Positions 56,867-64,000 of a DNA stretch of 64,000 bases are shown piece by piece (position 1 is the stretch's first letter; each line of letters starts with the position of its first letter). The notes below the pieces were generated by a model. That model searched no databases, was not told the origin of the DNA, and saw nothing but the letters and a program-made list of their open reading frames with translations. The position numbers were made by a program, and so were the translations under genes. Source of the DNA: Sphaerimonospora cavernae. Lineage in GTDB: Bacteria; Actinomycetota; Actinomycetes; Streptosporangiales; Streptosporangiaceae. The stretch spans positions 372,001-436,000 of the forward strand of contig NZ_JBHMQT010000003.1 of the NCBI RefSeq assembly GCF_042435035.1, written 5' to 3'.

Positions 56867-57580
56867 TCAGGAGGCGGCGGGCGACGGGTTCGGCGACTCC
56901 TGAGGCGCGGGCGACGCCTGGGGGGCGGCCGACTCGTGCGGGTCCGCGGTCGGCTCCGGCGGCAGCGGCTGGTCTTCGGTGGTGTCCACGGCGCCGCTGC
57001 AGGACGCGCCGAACTCGGGGGTGTAGTTCGGGTTCTGCCTGTACTTCTTGATGTACACGGGCAGGCGCGGATCGTCGGCGCCGTCGAGCTTCAACTGGTG
57101 GTTCCACGAGCTGGCCACAACCTTGGCGGGCAGCCCGGGGTACGGGCTGAGCAGCATGTAGTCGGCGGACGCCAGCGTCTTCAGCTTGTCCACCTCCGCC
57201 TTCGGCAGGTCTGGCTGATAGGTGATCCACACCGCGCCATGCTCCATCGCATGGACCGCATGCTCATTGTGAATGGGCTTGTCATAGATGCCGCAGTTCT
57301 GCCAGTACGGGTTGTGCTCGCCACCCGCCGGCGGCGTCTGCTTGTAGGAGACCTTCTCCGGGGTGTGGGCACCACCCTTGTAGTCGTAACTCGCGACGGC
57401 GTCGAGCGACTTGCCCGCCCTGTCGTTGACCACATAGAAGGCGGCCAGACCGACCAGCACGACGATGACGAGGCCGCCGACGCCCCACACCAGGAGGGCC
57501 GCGCGCCGCTCCTTGCGCTTCTGCTGGGCGCGCATGCGGGCGAGGTGCTCACGTCTCGCCTGCGTCTTCTCCTTCGACAT
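56867..57580 (-). CDS. DUF3105 family membrane protein
   Basis: A 237-residue protein with a very basic N-terminus (KTQARREHLARMRAQQKRKERR), one membrane helix at about 29-50 and an extracytoplasmic DUF3105 domain. Characteristic residues include PPAGGEHNPYWQNCGIYDKP and NEHAVHAMEHGAVWITYQP, with conserved histidines and a cysteine pair (the second in GASCSGAV) that suggest metal or disulfide chemistry. The C-terminus is a Pro/Ser-rich tail. A CTGGAGG sequence precedes the ATG at 57580. It is divergent from the DUF305 gene, a pairing often seen in actinobacteria. Function unknown. Confidence 0.88.
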   Translation of the reverse strand: MSKEKTQARREHLARMRAQQKRKERRAALLVWGVGGLVIVVLVGLAAFYVVNDRAGKSLDAVASYDYKGGAHTPEKVSYKQTPPAGGEHNPYWQNCGIYDKPIHNEHAVHAMEHGAVWITYQPDLPKAEVDKLKTLASADYMLLSPYPGLPAKVVASSWNHQLKLDGADDPRLPVYIKKYRQNPNYTPEFGASCSGAVDTTEDQPLPPEPTADPHESAAPQASPAPQESPNPSPAAS

Positions 57581-57604
57581 CCATCCTCCAGCCAGCGATC
57601 ACGG

Positions 57605-57648
57605 ATTATCCCCCTATGAGGTATGGAGAATAGTGGGTATAGGGATAA
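57605..57648. promoter_or_regulatory. Shared promoter/operator region of DUF3105 and DUF305 genes
   Basis: An AT-rich island in GC-rich surroundings. TTATCCC at 57606-57612 and GGGATAA at 57642-57648 form a perfect seven-base inverted repeat 29 bases apart. GATAAT on the minus strand (57605-57610) is a good -10 for the DUF3105 gene. C/G-tract halves recall metal-sensor (CsoR-like) operators, but the match is weak. Confidence 0.35.
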
Positions 57649-57713
57649 ACACCGCGCAAGCGTGAGGCCGATGTGACCAGACGGCTCCGGGTCTCACCGG
57701 CGAGCGCGTGGAG

Positions 57714-57719
57714 TAGCCT
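57714..57719 (+). promoter_or_regulatory. Predicted -10 element, leaderless DUF305 gene
   Basis: TAGCCT lies seven bases before the ATG at 57727; no ribosome-binding site is seen. Confidence 0.5.
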
Positions 57720-57726
57720 GTCGGCG

Positions 57727-58401
57727 ATGACCACCGATACGGGCCTGTCGCCCGACACCGTCTCACGGCCCAGGAGGACCACGCCGATCCTCGGAGTGAT
57801 CGCCGTCGTCGTCGCGGTGGTCGCGCTGCTGCTGTTCCTCACCAGGTCGCAGGCCCCGGGCGACGCCTCCTCTGAGGCGGGTTTCGCCCGGGACATGGGC
57901 GTACATCACGCCCAGGCGGTGGAGATGTCGTTCGTCGTGCGGGACAAGAGCACGGACGGCCAGATCAGGACGCTCGCCTACGACATCATCACCACGCAGA
58001 GCACCCAGCGTGGAATTTTCATGGGCTGGCTCCAGCAGTGGGGCCTCGACCAGGCGTCCCTCCTGCCGCCGATGACGTGGATGGCCGGGCACGGCGGCCA
58101 CGGCGGAGCCGACGCCGCCACCACCGGCTCCATGCCGGGGATGGCCTCCGACGAGGAGATGAAACGGCTGAAGTCGGCGGCGCCGGGCAAGGACGCCGAG
58201 GTTCTGTTCCTCCAGCTCATGATCCGTCACCACGAGGGCGGGGTGGACATGGCCGAGGGCCTGCTGAAGCTGTCCGGCCGGGCCGAGGTGCGTTCCCTGG
58301 CCCAGCACATCGTCGACGGGCAGATGGCGGAGATCAAGCAGATGCGGGAGCTTCTCACCGATCGGGGCGCCCAGCCCCTGCCCTCCATCCTCAGGAGGTG
58401 A
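57727..58401 (+). CDS. DUF305 family exported protein
   Basis: A 224-residue protein with an N-terminal membrane anchor (about residues 20-42) and two copies of the DUF305 ferritin-like helical motif: ARDMGVHHAQAVEMSFVV and, in the second half, LQLMIRHHEGGVDMAEGLL. The paired His-His/Met residues in each half could bind copper. Between them is a His/Gly/Met-rich loop (MTWMAGHGGHGGADAATTGS) also suited to metal binding. DUF305 proteins are often found near copper genes. It is divergent from the DUF3105 gene. Confidence 0.9.
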   Translation: MTTDTGLSPDTVSRPRRTTPILGVIAVVVAVVALLLFLTRSQAPGDASSEAGFARDMGVHHAQAVEMSFVVRDKSTDGQIRTLAYDIITTQSTQRGIFMGWLQQWGLDQASLLPPMTWMAGHGGHGGADAATTGSMPGMASDEEMKRLKSAAPGKDAEVLFLQLMIRHHEGGVDMAEGLLKLSGRAEVRSLAQHIVDGQMAEIKQMRELLTDRGAQPLPSILRR

Positions 58402-58419
58402 TCGGCGCCCAAGAAGTGA

Positions 58420-59493
58420 TCAGGCGCTGAGCTCCTCGGCCAGGGCGGCGGCGAAGGCGTCGACATCGGTCTCGGTGGTGTCGAAGGCGCACATCCACCG
58501 CACCTCCACCATCCCGCCGCCGATCTGCTCGTCCCAGTTGTAGAACCGGAACCGCTTGCGCAGCCGGTCGGCGACGTCGGCGGGCAGGATCGCGAAGACC
58601 CCGTTGGCCTCCACCGGACGCGGCAGCGTCACCCCCGGCATATCCCGTACGGCGTCGGCGAGCCGTCTGGCCATCGCGTTGGCCTGGCGGGCGCTGCGCA
58701 GCCACAGGTCCCCTTGAAGCAGCGCCTCGAACTGCACGGAGACGAACCGCATCTTCGAGGCGAGCTGCATGTACGTCTTGCGCAGGTACGGCAGGCCGCG
58801 CGCGGCCGCGGGATTGAGCACGACGACGACCTCGCCCAGCAGCAGACCGATCTTGGTGCCGCCGAACGACAGCACGTCCACCCCGACGTCGGTGGTGAGC
58901 GCCCGGAGCGGGAGGTCCAGGGCGGCGGCCGCGTTCGTGATCCGCGAGCCGTCGAGGTGGACCAGCAGCCCCAGCTCGTGGGCGTGATCGCAGACGGCCC
59001 TGATCTCGGCGGGCGTGTAGAGCGTGCCGAGCTCGGTCGCGTTGGAGATCGACACCACGCGCGGCTGCGCCCGGTGCACGTCGCCGAAGCCCCACGCCTG
59101 GCGGTCGACCAGCTCGGGCGTGAGCTTCCCGTCCGGGGTGGACACCGGGAGCAGCTTCAGCCCGCCGGTCACCTCGGGGGCGCCGCCCTCGTCGGTGTTG
59201 ATGTGGGCACTCTGCGGGCAGATCACCGCCTCCCACGGGGCGCACATCGAGCGCAGCGAGACCACGTTGGCGGCGGTGCCGTTGAACACCGGGAACACGT
59301 CGGCCCCCTCACCGAAGTGCCGGCCGAAGAGGTCCCGCAGCGCCTCGGTGTAGACGTCGTCGCCGTAGGGGACCTGATGGCCGCCGTTGGCGAGGGCGAT
59401 CGCCGCCAGCACCTCCGGGTGCACGCCGGCGTAGTTGTCGCTGGCGAACGTCCTGGCCGCCGGGTCGTGCCGCCGAACGGCATCCGTTGTCAC
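58420..59493 (-). CDS. ltaE: Low-specificity threonine aldolase-like PLP enzyme
   Basis: A 357-residue pyridoxal-phosphate enzyme of the beta-eliminating-lyase/threonine aldolase family, which splits threonine to glycine and acetaldehyde. Motifs: FASDNYAGVHPEVLAAI, DVFPVFNGTAANV, SAHINTDEGGAPEV, HLDGSRITNAAAAL with the PLP-binding Asp, and the Schiff-base lysine in SFGGTKIGLLLGE. The GTG at 59493 has TGGAG upstream and overlaps the stop of the SDR gene (GTGA). It is the last gene of a DUF6421 - SDR - aldolase operon. Confidence 0.9.
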   Translation of the reverse strand: MTTDAVRRHDPAARTFASDNYAGVHPEVLAAIALANGGHQVPYGDDVYTEALRDLFGRHFGEGADVFPVFNGTAANVVSLRSMCAPWEAVICPQSAHINTDEGGAPEVTGGLKLLPVSTPDGKLTPELVDRQAWGFGDVHRAQPRVVSISNATELGTLYTPAEIRAVCDHAHELGLLVHLDGSRITNAAAALDLPLRALTTDVGVDVLSFGGTKIGLLLGEVVVVLNPAAARGLPYLRKTYMQLASKMRFVSVQFEALLQGDLWLRSARQANAMARRLADAVRDMPGVTLPRPVEANGVFAILPADVADRLRKRFRFYNWDEQIGGGMVEVRWMCAFDTTETDVDAFAAALAEELSA

Positions 59494-60176
59494 GAGAAAT
59501 CTCCATCCTTCGGGATCGGCGCGAGGTCGATTCTGCGGCCGTTGAGTGCGGCGGCGTCCTCGTCCCACAGGCCGGCCACGGCCGCCGCGATATCCCGCAC
59601 GTCGGTGAAGTTCTTGAACTGCTTGTCGGGAGCGGCGGCCCGCATCGCGTCATGCACCAGCGCGGTCACCACCAGGATCACGGCGGCGGAGGCCGTACCA
59701 CGCAGCGCGTCGGCGAGCGACAGGGTCCAGGCCTCGGCCGCCGCCTTGGCCGCCGCGTAGGCGGCGTTGCCCTGCGTCGGCTGCTGCGCCGCCCGGGCCG
59801 AGACGATGACGAACCGGCCGTCGTCGCCGGCTTTCAGCAGCGGCTCGAACGCGAGCGACACGTTCTGCAGAGTCCGGATCAGCAGGTCGTGCAGCAGGTC
59901 CCAGTCCGCGAGCGAGGTCTCGGCGAAGGTCTTCGAGCCGCGCCAGCCGCCGACGAGGTGGACGACGCCGTCCACCCGCCCGTGCTCGGCTCTGATCCGC
60001 TCGGCCAGCTCGGCCACGGCCGCCGCATCCAGCAGGTCCACGTTCAGGCACCCCTCGACGCCGGACCGGTCGACCGCGATCACGGTGTCGCCGCGTTCGG
60101 CCAGCCGCCGCACCACGGCCTGTCCGGTCGGGCCGCCGGCTCCCGCGACCAAAATCACCCTGCTCATCACGCTCAT
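59490..60176 (-). CDS. Short-chain dehydrogenase/reductase
   Basis: A 228-residue NAD(P)-dependent oxidoreductase. The nucleotide-binding loop is VILVAGAGGPTGQAVVRRLAE, the conserved N-A-G position reads VVHLVGGW, the catalytic Ser lies in FVIVSARAA and the Tyr-Lys pair in AAYAAAKAAAEAW. Three in-frame ATGs (60185, 60176, 60167) are created by a nine-base repeat; GGAAGGG abuts the first, so the second, nine bases further, has the best spacing and is used. It is coupled to the threonine aldolase gene by a GTGA overlap and follows the DUF6421 gene. Confidence 0.87.
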   Translation of the reverse strand: MSVMSRVILVAGAGGPTGQAVVRRLAERGDTVIAVDRSGVEGCLNVDLLDAAAVAELAERIRAEHGRVDGVVHLVGGWRGSKTFAETSLADWDLLHDLLIRTLQNVSLAFEPLLKAGDDGRFVIVSARAAQQPTQGNAAYAAAKAAAEAWTLSLADALRGTASAAVILVVTALVHDAMRAAAPDKQFKNFTDVRDIAAAVAGLWDEDAAALNGRRIDLAPIPKDGDFS

Positions 60177-60188
60177 CACGCTCATCCC
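60162..60188 (-). repeat. Nine-base tandem repeat that supplies three start codons
   Basis: On the minus strand ATGAGCGTG is repeated, giving ATG codons at 60185, 60176 and 60167 behind one GGAAGGG ribosome-binding sequence. Changing copy number would change the spacing of start and ribosome-binding site. Confidence 0.85.
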
Positions 60189-60207
60189 TTCCGGTCGACC
60201 CGGTTGC

Positions 60208-62298
60208 TCACGCCCGGATGCCTCTCGTGGTCTCCACCACCTCCGTGAGCTTACGGCGCAGCGCCTCGTAGAACATGCTCAGTGGGAACTCATCGGGCAG
60301 CACGGCGTCCACCATGGCCTTCTGCTCGGCCGGCAGCGCGTGCCCACCCTGCCGCCACACCGACGTGGGGTGCGGCTCGACGTACGTCGCGACGAGCTGG
60401 TGGGTGGCGAGCCAGTGCGCCGCCTTGGGCCGGTCGATGCCGTCGCGGTAGAGCTTGTCCACCTCGCCGCGCAGGTCGGCGACGCCGTCGGCCACGCGGG
60501 CCCAGTCGATGGTGAGCCGGTTGTCGGTCCAGCGGACGATGTCACTCCGGTGCAGGTAGGCGAACAGAAGCTGGCCGCCGAGGCCGTCGTAGTTGCGGAC
60601 CCGCTCACCGGTGATCGGGAAGCGGAACAGCCGGTCGAAGAGGATCGCGTACTGCACGTAGCGCGCGTGCGGCACGCCCGCCGCCTCCAGCTTCACCGCC
60701 TCGCCGAACGCGGTCAGGTCGCAGCGCAGCTCCTCCAGCGCGTACAGCCAGTACGGCATCCGCTGCTTGATCATGAACGGGTCGAACGGCAGGTCGCCGT
60801 GGCTGTGGGTCCGGTCGTGTACGAGGTCCCACAGGACGAAGGTGTCCTGGGCGAGGTCCTGCGAGGCGAGCAGACGGGCGGCGTCCGGCGGCAGCGCCAG
60901 CTTGAGCGTCCTGGCGGCGGCGTCGCTGACCGCGCGGAACCTCGCGGCCTCCCGGTCGCAGAAGATGGCACCCCAGGTGAAGCTCGACGGGGCCTGCCGT
61001 ACCGTGACGGTCTCCGGGAACAGCACGGCGGAGTTCGTGTCATAGCCCGAGGTGAAGCCCTCGAACACGATCGGCACGAACATCGGGTTGTCATAGCCGC
61101 CACGTTCCAGCTCGGCCAGCCAGTCGGGCCAGACCACCCGGATCCAGACGGCCTCGACATTGCGGTCGCTGTTGCCGTTCTGGGTGTACATCGGGAAGAC
61201 GACCAGGTGCTCCAGGCCGTCCACCCGCTGGGTGTCGGGATGGAAGGCATTCAGCGAGTCGAGGAAGTCCGGCACACCCAGCCCGTCCGACACCCACGTG
61301 CGGAAGTCGGCCACCACCGCGTCGAGGTAGTCGCGGTCGTGGGGGAAGGCCGGGGCGAGCGTGGTCACGTGGTCGCAGATCCGGGAGATCAGCCCGGCCG
61401 CGCGGTCCCGGTCGCCGCTGATGGAGCCGTCCTTCGCCTGCAGCGGGCGCAGTTCCTCTACGGCGGCCTTCAGCCGGGCGAACTCCGCCGCCACCTCTGC
61501 CCGCGGCGCCGTACGGAACCGCCCGTCCTCGGGCATCCGAGCGGCCCAGGTGACGAGGTTGGCCCACAGCGGGACGTGGTCGTAGTCGCCGATCGAGTCG
61601 TCGCCGAACAGGTCGGAGTCGGCCAGCACCACGACGCGGCCGCGGCCGTGCCGTACGGCTGCCGCCAGCGGGCGGCCGGCGGGATCGGCGGTGGGCGAGG
61701 TCCGGAACAGGACGGTGGCGCCGTCGGGGAGGGCGGCGAGCGTTCCCGAGCGGTAGAAACAGGCCCGGCGTGCCCGCGCCAGCAGGTCCTGCCCGTCCAC
61801 CCGGGCGTCCACTCCGTCCGATGGCGGCGTGCCGAGGACCCAGGTGGCGACCCTGTTGTGGCAGTTCGCGGGGTCCTGGACTGTCACGTGCTCGACGGCG
61901 ACGCCGAACCGGCCGAGCAGGTCGGCGAGGTTGCTGCCGTACTTGTCCTGCTCGCACTCGGCGAGCACGACCAGCCCGCCGCCGGCGGCGACATATGCCT
62001 CGACGGCGTCGATCTCCTCGAGGGTGAAGACCGGGCTCCCCGCGCCCGTGGTGCGCTCCCAGCGCTCCCCGGAGGGATGCGCGACCACGAACACGTCGCA
62101 CGCGTCGAGCAGGCCGGGCGTGACGGGGCCCTCGACGTGGGGACGGACGGTGTGGCCGAGCCGTCGCAGGACCTCGGCGGCCTTCACGTAGCCGCTGTCG
62201 TCGGGGTGCGCCGGATTGATGACCTCGGCGATCTCACGCCGGATCGTCCATGCCTCGCTGTGCGCCTCGTCGAACAGGACCGCCGGGAAGGCCTTCAT
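60208..62298 (-). CDS. DUF6421 family protein
   Basis: A 696-residue soluble protein of unknown function. Residues about 1-240 resemble a glutamine-amidotransferase-like fold (VFVVAHPSGERW, EAYVAAGGGLVVLAECEQDKYGSNLADLL, GRVVVLADSDLFGDDS). Residues about 250-690 form a mainly helical domain with a histidine-rich motif (FVLWDLVHDRTHSHGDLPFD) followed by YALEELRCDLTAF, a pattern that suggests a metal site. A GGGAG sequence eight bases before the ATG at 62298 fixes the start. It leads an operon with an SDR and a threonine aldolase. Confidence 0.85.
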   Translation of the reverse strand: MKAFPAVLFDEAHSEAWTIRREIAEVINPAHPDDSGYVKAAEVLRRLGHTVRPHVEGPVTPGLLDACDVFVVAHPSGERWERTTGAGSPVFTLEEIDAVEAYVAAGGGLVVLAECEQDKYGSNLADLLGRFGVAVEHVTVQDPANCHNRVATWVLGTPPSDGVDARVDGQDLLARARRACFYRSGTLAALPDGATVLFRTSPTADPAGRPLAAAVRHGRGRVVVLADSDLFGDDSIGDYDHVPLWANLVTWAARMPEDGRFRTAPRAEVAAEFARLKAAVEELRPLQAKDGSISGDRDRAAGLISRICDHVTTLAPAFPHDRDYLDAVVADFRTWVSDGLGVPDFLDSLNAFHPDTQRVDGLEHLVVFPMYTQNGNSDRNVEAVWIRVVWPDWLAELERGGYDNPMFVPIVFEGFTSGYDTNSAVLFPETVTVRQAPSSFTWGAIFCDREAARFRAVSDAAARTLKLALPPDAARLLASQDLAQDTFVLWDLVHDRTHSHGDLPFDPFMIKQRMPYWLYALEELRCDLTAFGEAVKLEAAGVPHARYVQYAILFDRLFRFPITGERVRNYDGLGGQLLFAYLHRSDIVRWTDNRLTIDWARVADGVADLRGEVDKLYRDGIDRPKAAHWLATHQLVATYVEPHPTSVWRQGGHALPAEQKAMVDAVLPDEFPLSMFYEALRRKLTEVVETTRGIRA

Positions 62299-62472
62299 CA
62301 AATATCTCCCGTTTAGTGAGCCATCTTCCAAAAAATATACACAAAGGCCGGGCTTCAGCGATAAGTCAGTCGTACGGATGACGTCGGATCACTCTGACGG
62401 CGGATGTGCCGCATCCGGGCCGTCACCTATGGTCCCCGGCCGTACAAGAGACGACCCGAAAGGGAAAGATCG

Positions 62473-63195
62473 ATGTTCAAGCCGTCCGACTCGGTGGCCT
62501 TCCGGCGCTCGGTCATCGCAGCGACGCTCATCGCCTCGCCGGTCCTCCAGCTCGTCGCGAACCTGGTGGATCCGGGGACGTGGGGCGATGACCGCGAGGT
62601 GGTCAGTTATGGCGACAATCCGGCGCTGGCGCAGCTCCAGTCCGCCCTCTACCACTGGAGCTGGTTGCTCCTGCCGCTGGCCGTGATCGGCCTGACGCAC
62701 CTGACCCGCCGCCGCGGCGCCGTGCTGGGCCACATCGGAGGCGCGTTCGCCGTGCTGGGTTTCCTCAACCTGTCGGCACTGCTGATGGGCGACCCGGTGC
62801 AGTGGTGGTTCGGCCGGCACTACCCGCCGGACCAGGCGGAGAAGCTGTTCGACGAGGTGTTCGACCTGCCCGGGGTGATATTCGGGTTCCAGCTCCCGTG
62901 GGTGTTCCTCGGACCGATCGGCCTGTTCCTGTTCCTGATCGCCCTGACCCGCACCGGATTCGTCCGCTGGTGGGTCCCCGTGGTGGGACTGCTGGTCTGG
63001 ATCCTCCCGAACGTCATGGACTATGGCCCGCTCAGCCTGCTCTGGAGCGGCGGCAACCTCCTGGTGCTCGGCTACCTCGGGCTGCGGGTGCTGCGGATGA
63101 GCGACGCCGAGTGGGCCGCGCACTATCCGAAGGGCTACCCGTCCGCCGATCCGGGGGCGACCACGCCCGACTCGTACGCGAACACGACCGCCTGA
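62473..63195 (+). CDS. Integral membrane protein, unknown function
   Basis: A 240-residue protein with about six hydrophobic helices (near residues 13-30, 55-72, 82-102, 132-160, 165-183 and 190-208). A periplasmic-looking WWFGRHYPPDQAEKLFDEVFD segment lies between helices 3 and 4. I do not recognise a named family beyond general actinobacterial membrane proteins. AAAGGGA precedes the ATG at 62473. The last 61 bases overlap the convergent response-regulator gene. Confidence 0.75.
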   Translation: MFKPSDSVAFRRSVIAATLIASPVLQLVANLVDPGTWGDDREVVSYGDNPALAQLQSALYHWSWLLLPLAVIGLTHLTRRRGAVLGHIGGAFAVLGFLNLSALLMGDPVQWWFGRHYPPDQAEKLFDEVFDLPGVIFGFQLPWVFLGPIGLFLFLIALTRTGFVRWWVPVVGLLVWILPNVMDYGPLSLLWSGGNLLVLGYLGLRVLRMSDAEWAAHYPKGYPSADPGATTPDSYANTTA

Positions 63196-63797
63196 GCCCG
63201 GTCACGCAGGTTCAGCTTCATGAGCACGCGGGCGACATGGGTCTTCACCGTGGCCTCGCCGACGAAGAGCGCCTTGGCGATCTCGGCGTTGGTGAGACCA
63301 CGGGCGAGCATCCGCAGGACCTCGAGCTCACGCGGGGTGAGCTCGGACAGCTGTGGCGGGCGCACCGGCTCGCGCCGCCCGGCGAAGGAGGCGATCACCC
63401 GGGTCGTGACAGCCGGGTCGAGCAGCCCGTCGCCGGCCGCGACGACCCGGATGGCCGCCACGAGCTGCTCGGGGGGCGACACCTTCAGCAGGAAGCCGCT
63501 GGTGCCGGCGCGCAGCGCGGCGTACAGGTTCTCGTCGGTGTCGAACGTGGTGAGCATGATGATTTTGGGAGGGTGCGGCGTGTCGAGCAACCGCCTGGCC
63601 GCGCTGAGCCCGTCCATCCGGGGCATCGAGATGTCCATGAGCACGATGTCCGGCCGGAGCCGCTGCGCCACCGCCACCGCCTCGACGCCGTCGCCCGCCT
63701 CGCCGACGACCTCCATGCCGGGCTCGCTCTCGACCACCATGCGCAGGCCCGCCCGGACCATCACCTGGTCGTCGGCCAAGACGACGCGGATCGTCAC
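63135..63797 (-). CDS. NarL-family response regulator
   Basis: A 220-residue regulator with a receiver domain (acidic pair LADDQ, phospho-acceptor Asp55 in IVLMDISMP, MLTTFD, FLLKVSPPEQ) and a C-terminal LuxR HTH (LTPRELEVLRMLARGLTNAE, IAKALFVGEATVKTHVARVL). The receiver is closely similar to the receiver half of the SARP fusion at 31055, including TDENLYAALRAG and a following PPEQL. The GTG at 63797 overlaps the TGA of the short upstream frame. The gene for its kinase seems largely deleted. The 3' end overlaps the membrane-protein gene by 61 bases. Confidence 0.92.
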   Translation of the reverse strand: MTIRVVLADDQVMVRAGLRMVVESEPGMEVVGEAGDGVEAVAVAQRLRPDIVLMDISMPRMDGLSAARRLLDTPHPPKIIMLTTFDTDENLYAALRAGTSGFLLKVSPPEQLVAAIRVVAAGDGLLDPAVTTRVIASFAGRREPVRPPQLSELTPRELEVLRMLARGLTNAEIAKALFVGEATVKTHVARVLMKLNLRDRAQAVVFAYESGVVAPGSADG

Positions 63798-63931
63798 TTC
63801 GTGACCTCGCTCATCGTCGCCCCCTGGGAGATCGGCAGCGCGGTCGCCGCGGTGGACGCCTCCAGTGTGCCCAGAGCCATGATGGCGAGGCCGATCAGCA
63901 GGTCGGCCCGGGAGAGGCGGGAAGGCAGCAT
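63794..63931 (-). pseudogene. Remnant of a NarL-type histidine kinase gene
   Basis: A 45-codon frame that begins MLPSRLSRADLLIGLAIMAL, resembling the first membrane helix of NarL-family kinases, and ends in ATALPISQGATMSEVTK, resembling the extreme C-terminus of such kinases, with the stop overlapping the regulator GTG. That overlap is normal for a complete kinase-regulator pair. The dimerisation and ATPase domains are missing, so a precise in-frame internal deletion is the simplest reading. It might still be made as a small membrane protein. Confidence 0.55.
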
Positions 63932-63938
63932 GAACCGA

Positions 63939-63944
63939 ACATTA
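63939..63944 (-). promoter_or_regulatory. Predicted -10 element for the kinase remnant and regulator
   Basis: TAATGT on the minus strand, seven bases upstream of the ATG at 63931, the leaderless spacing seen elsewhere in the window. Confidence 0.45.
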
Positions 63945-64000
63945 ATCGCTTTCCGGCGGAGCGCGCATGGACGGCGGCAGGGCGCAATCCGACTGCAAGC

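Noticed and set aside
1..64000. tRNA, rRNA, insertion sequences or prophage
   Set aside because: No cloverleaf-like sequence, transposase, terminal inverted repeats flanking a transposase, integrase or phage structural gene was found on reading both strands.

Overview
The window is very GC-rich, densely packed chromosomal DNA of an actinomycete. The order pepA - lpd - sucB - lipB - lipA - DUF4191 - RDD - glnA, followed by a glnE/glnA2 pair, matches the conserved actinobacterial core neighbourhood known from Streptomyces and Mycobacterium. SARP/AfsR-type regulators, an F420-dependent NADP reductase, Methyltransf_19 proteins and many leaderless genes (TANNNT about 6-8 bases before the start codon) suggest Streptosporangiales, perhaps Streptosporangiaceae. 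That placement is inference. I see no rRNA, tRNA, insertion sequence, prophage or CRISPR-cas locus.

Layout. 1-3.7 kb: the end of a branched-chain-amino-acid-type ABC transporter operon with an unusual permease-ATPase fusion. 3.8-7.2 kb: an aldo/keto reductase, a small protein and the cobalamin genes cobU and cobS. 7.3-14.4 kb: leucyl aminopeptidase, the E3 and E2 subunits of a 2-oxoacid dehydrogenase, peptidase E and the lipoylation genes lipB and lipA. LipB lacks its catalytic cysteine, and lipA is preceded by a possible leaderless 15-codon leader. 14.4-18 kb: DUF4191, a methyltransferase, RDD and GlnR-controlled glnA. 18-19.4 kb: a less GC-rich toxin-antitoxin-like patch. 19.5-23.1 kb: a deaminase and two near-identical methyltransferases flanking an opposing membrane gene. 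23.2-27.5 kb: glnA2-glnE under a second GlnR site.

27.6-34.4 kb: an MFS transporter, a NarL-family histidine kinase and a rare regulator joining a SARP half to a complete response regulator, then nadE. 34.3-40.8 kb: two MFS exporters with a TetR regulator, panB, a trans-sulfuration enzyme trailed by a dehydratase remnant, and npdG. 40.8-46.7 kb: a secreted lipase, small conserved proteins, map and copC/copD-ctaG. 46.7-51.6 kb: an XRE-TPR regulator divergent from a 42-residue secreted peptide gene, followed by a 983-residue AfsR-like regulator; the arrangement resembles RRNPP peptide quorum sensing. 51.5-55.4 kb: PucR and a lone molybdopterin hydroxylase subunit.

55.4-64 kb: a protein combining a SecD-head-like and an Excalibur domain, then a 249-base intergenic array of 24-base elements at 53-base period with exact two-fold symmetry about base 56717. 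These are followed by divergent DUF3105 and DUF305 genes, a DUF6421 - SDR - threonine aldolase operon, a membrane protein, and an orphan response regulator whose kinase gene appears reduced to its two ends.

Functional links: GlnR sites plus glnE tie glnA and glnA2 into nitrogen control; lpd, sucB, lipB and lipA form a lipoate/2-oxoacid dehydrogenase unit. The strongest candidates for new biology are the XRE-TPR/peptide/AfsR locus, the phased symmetric repeat array, the SARP-receiver-LuxR fusion and the cysteine-less LipB.
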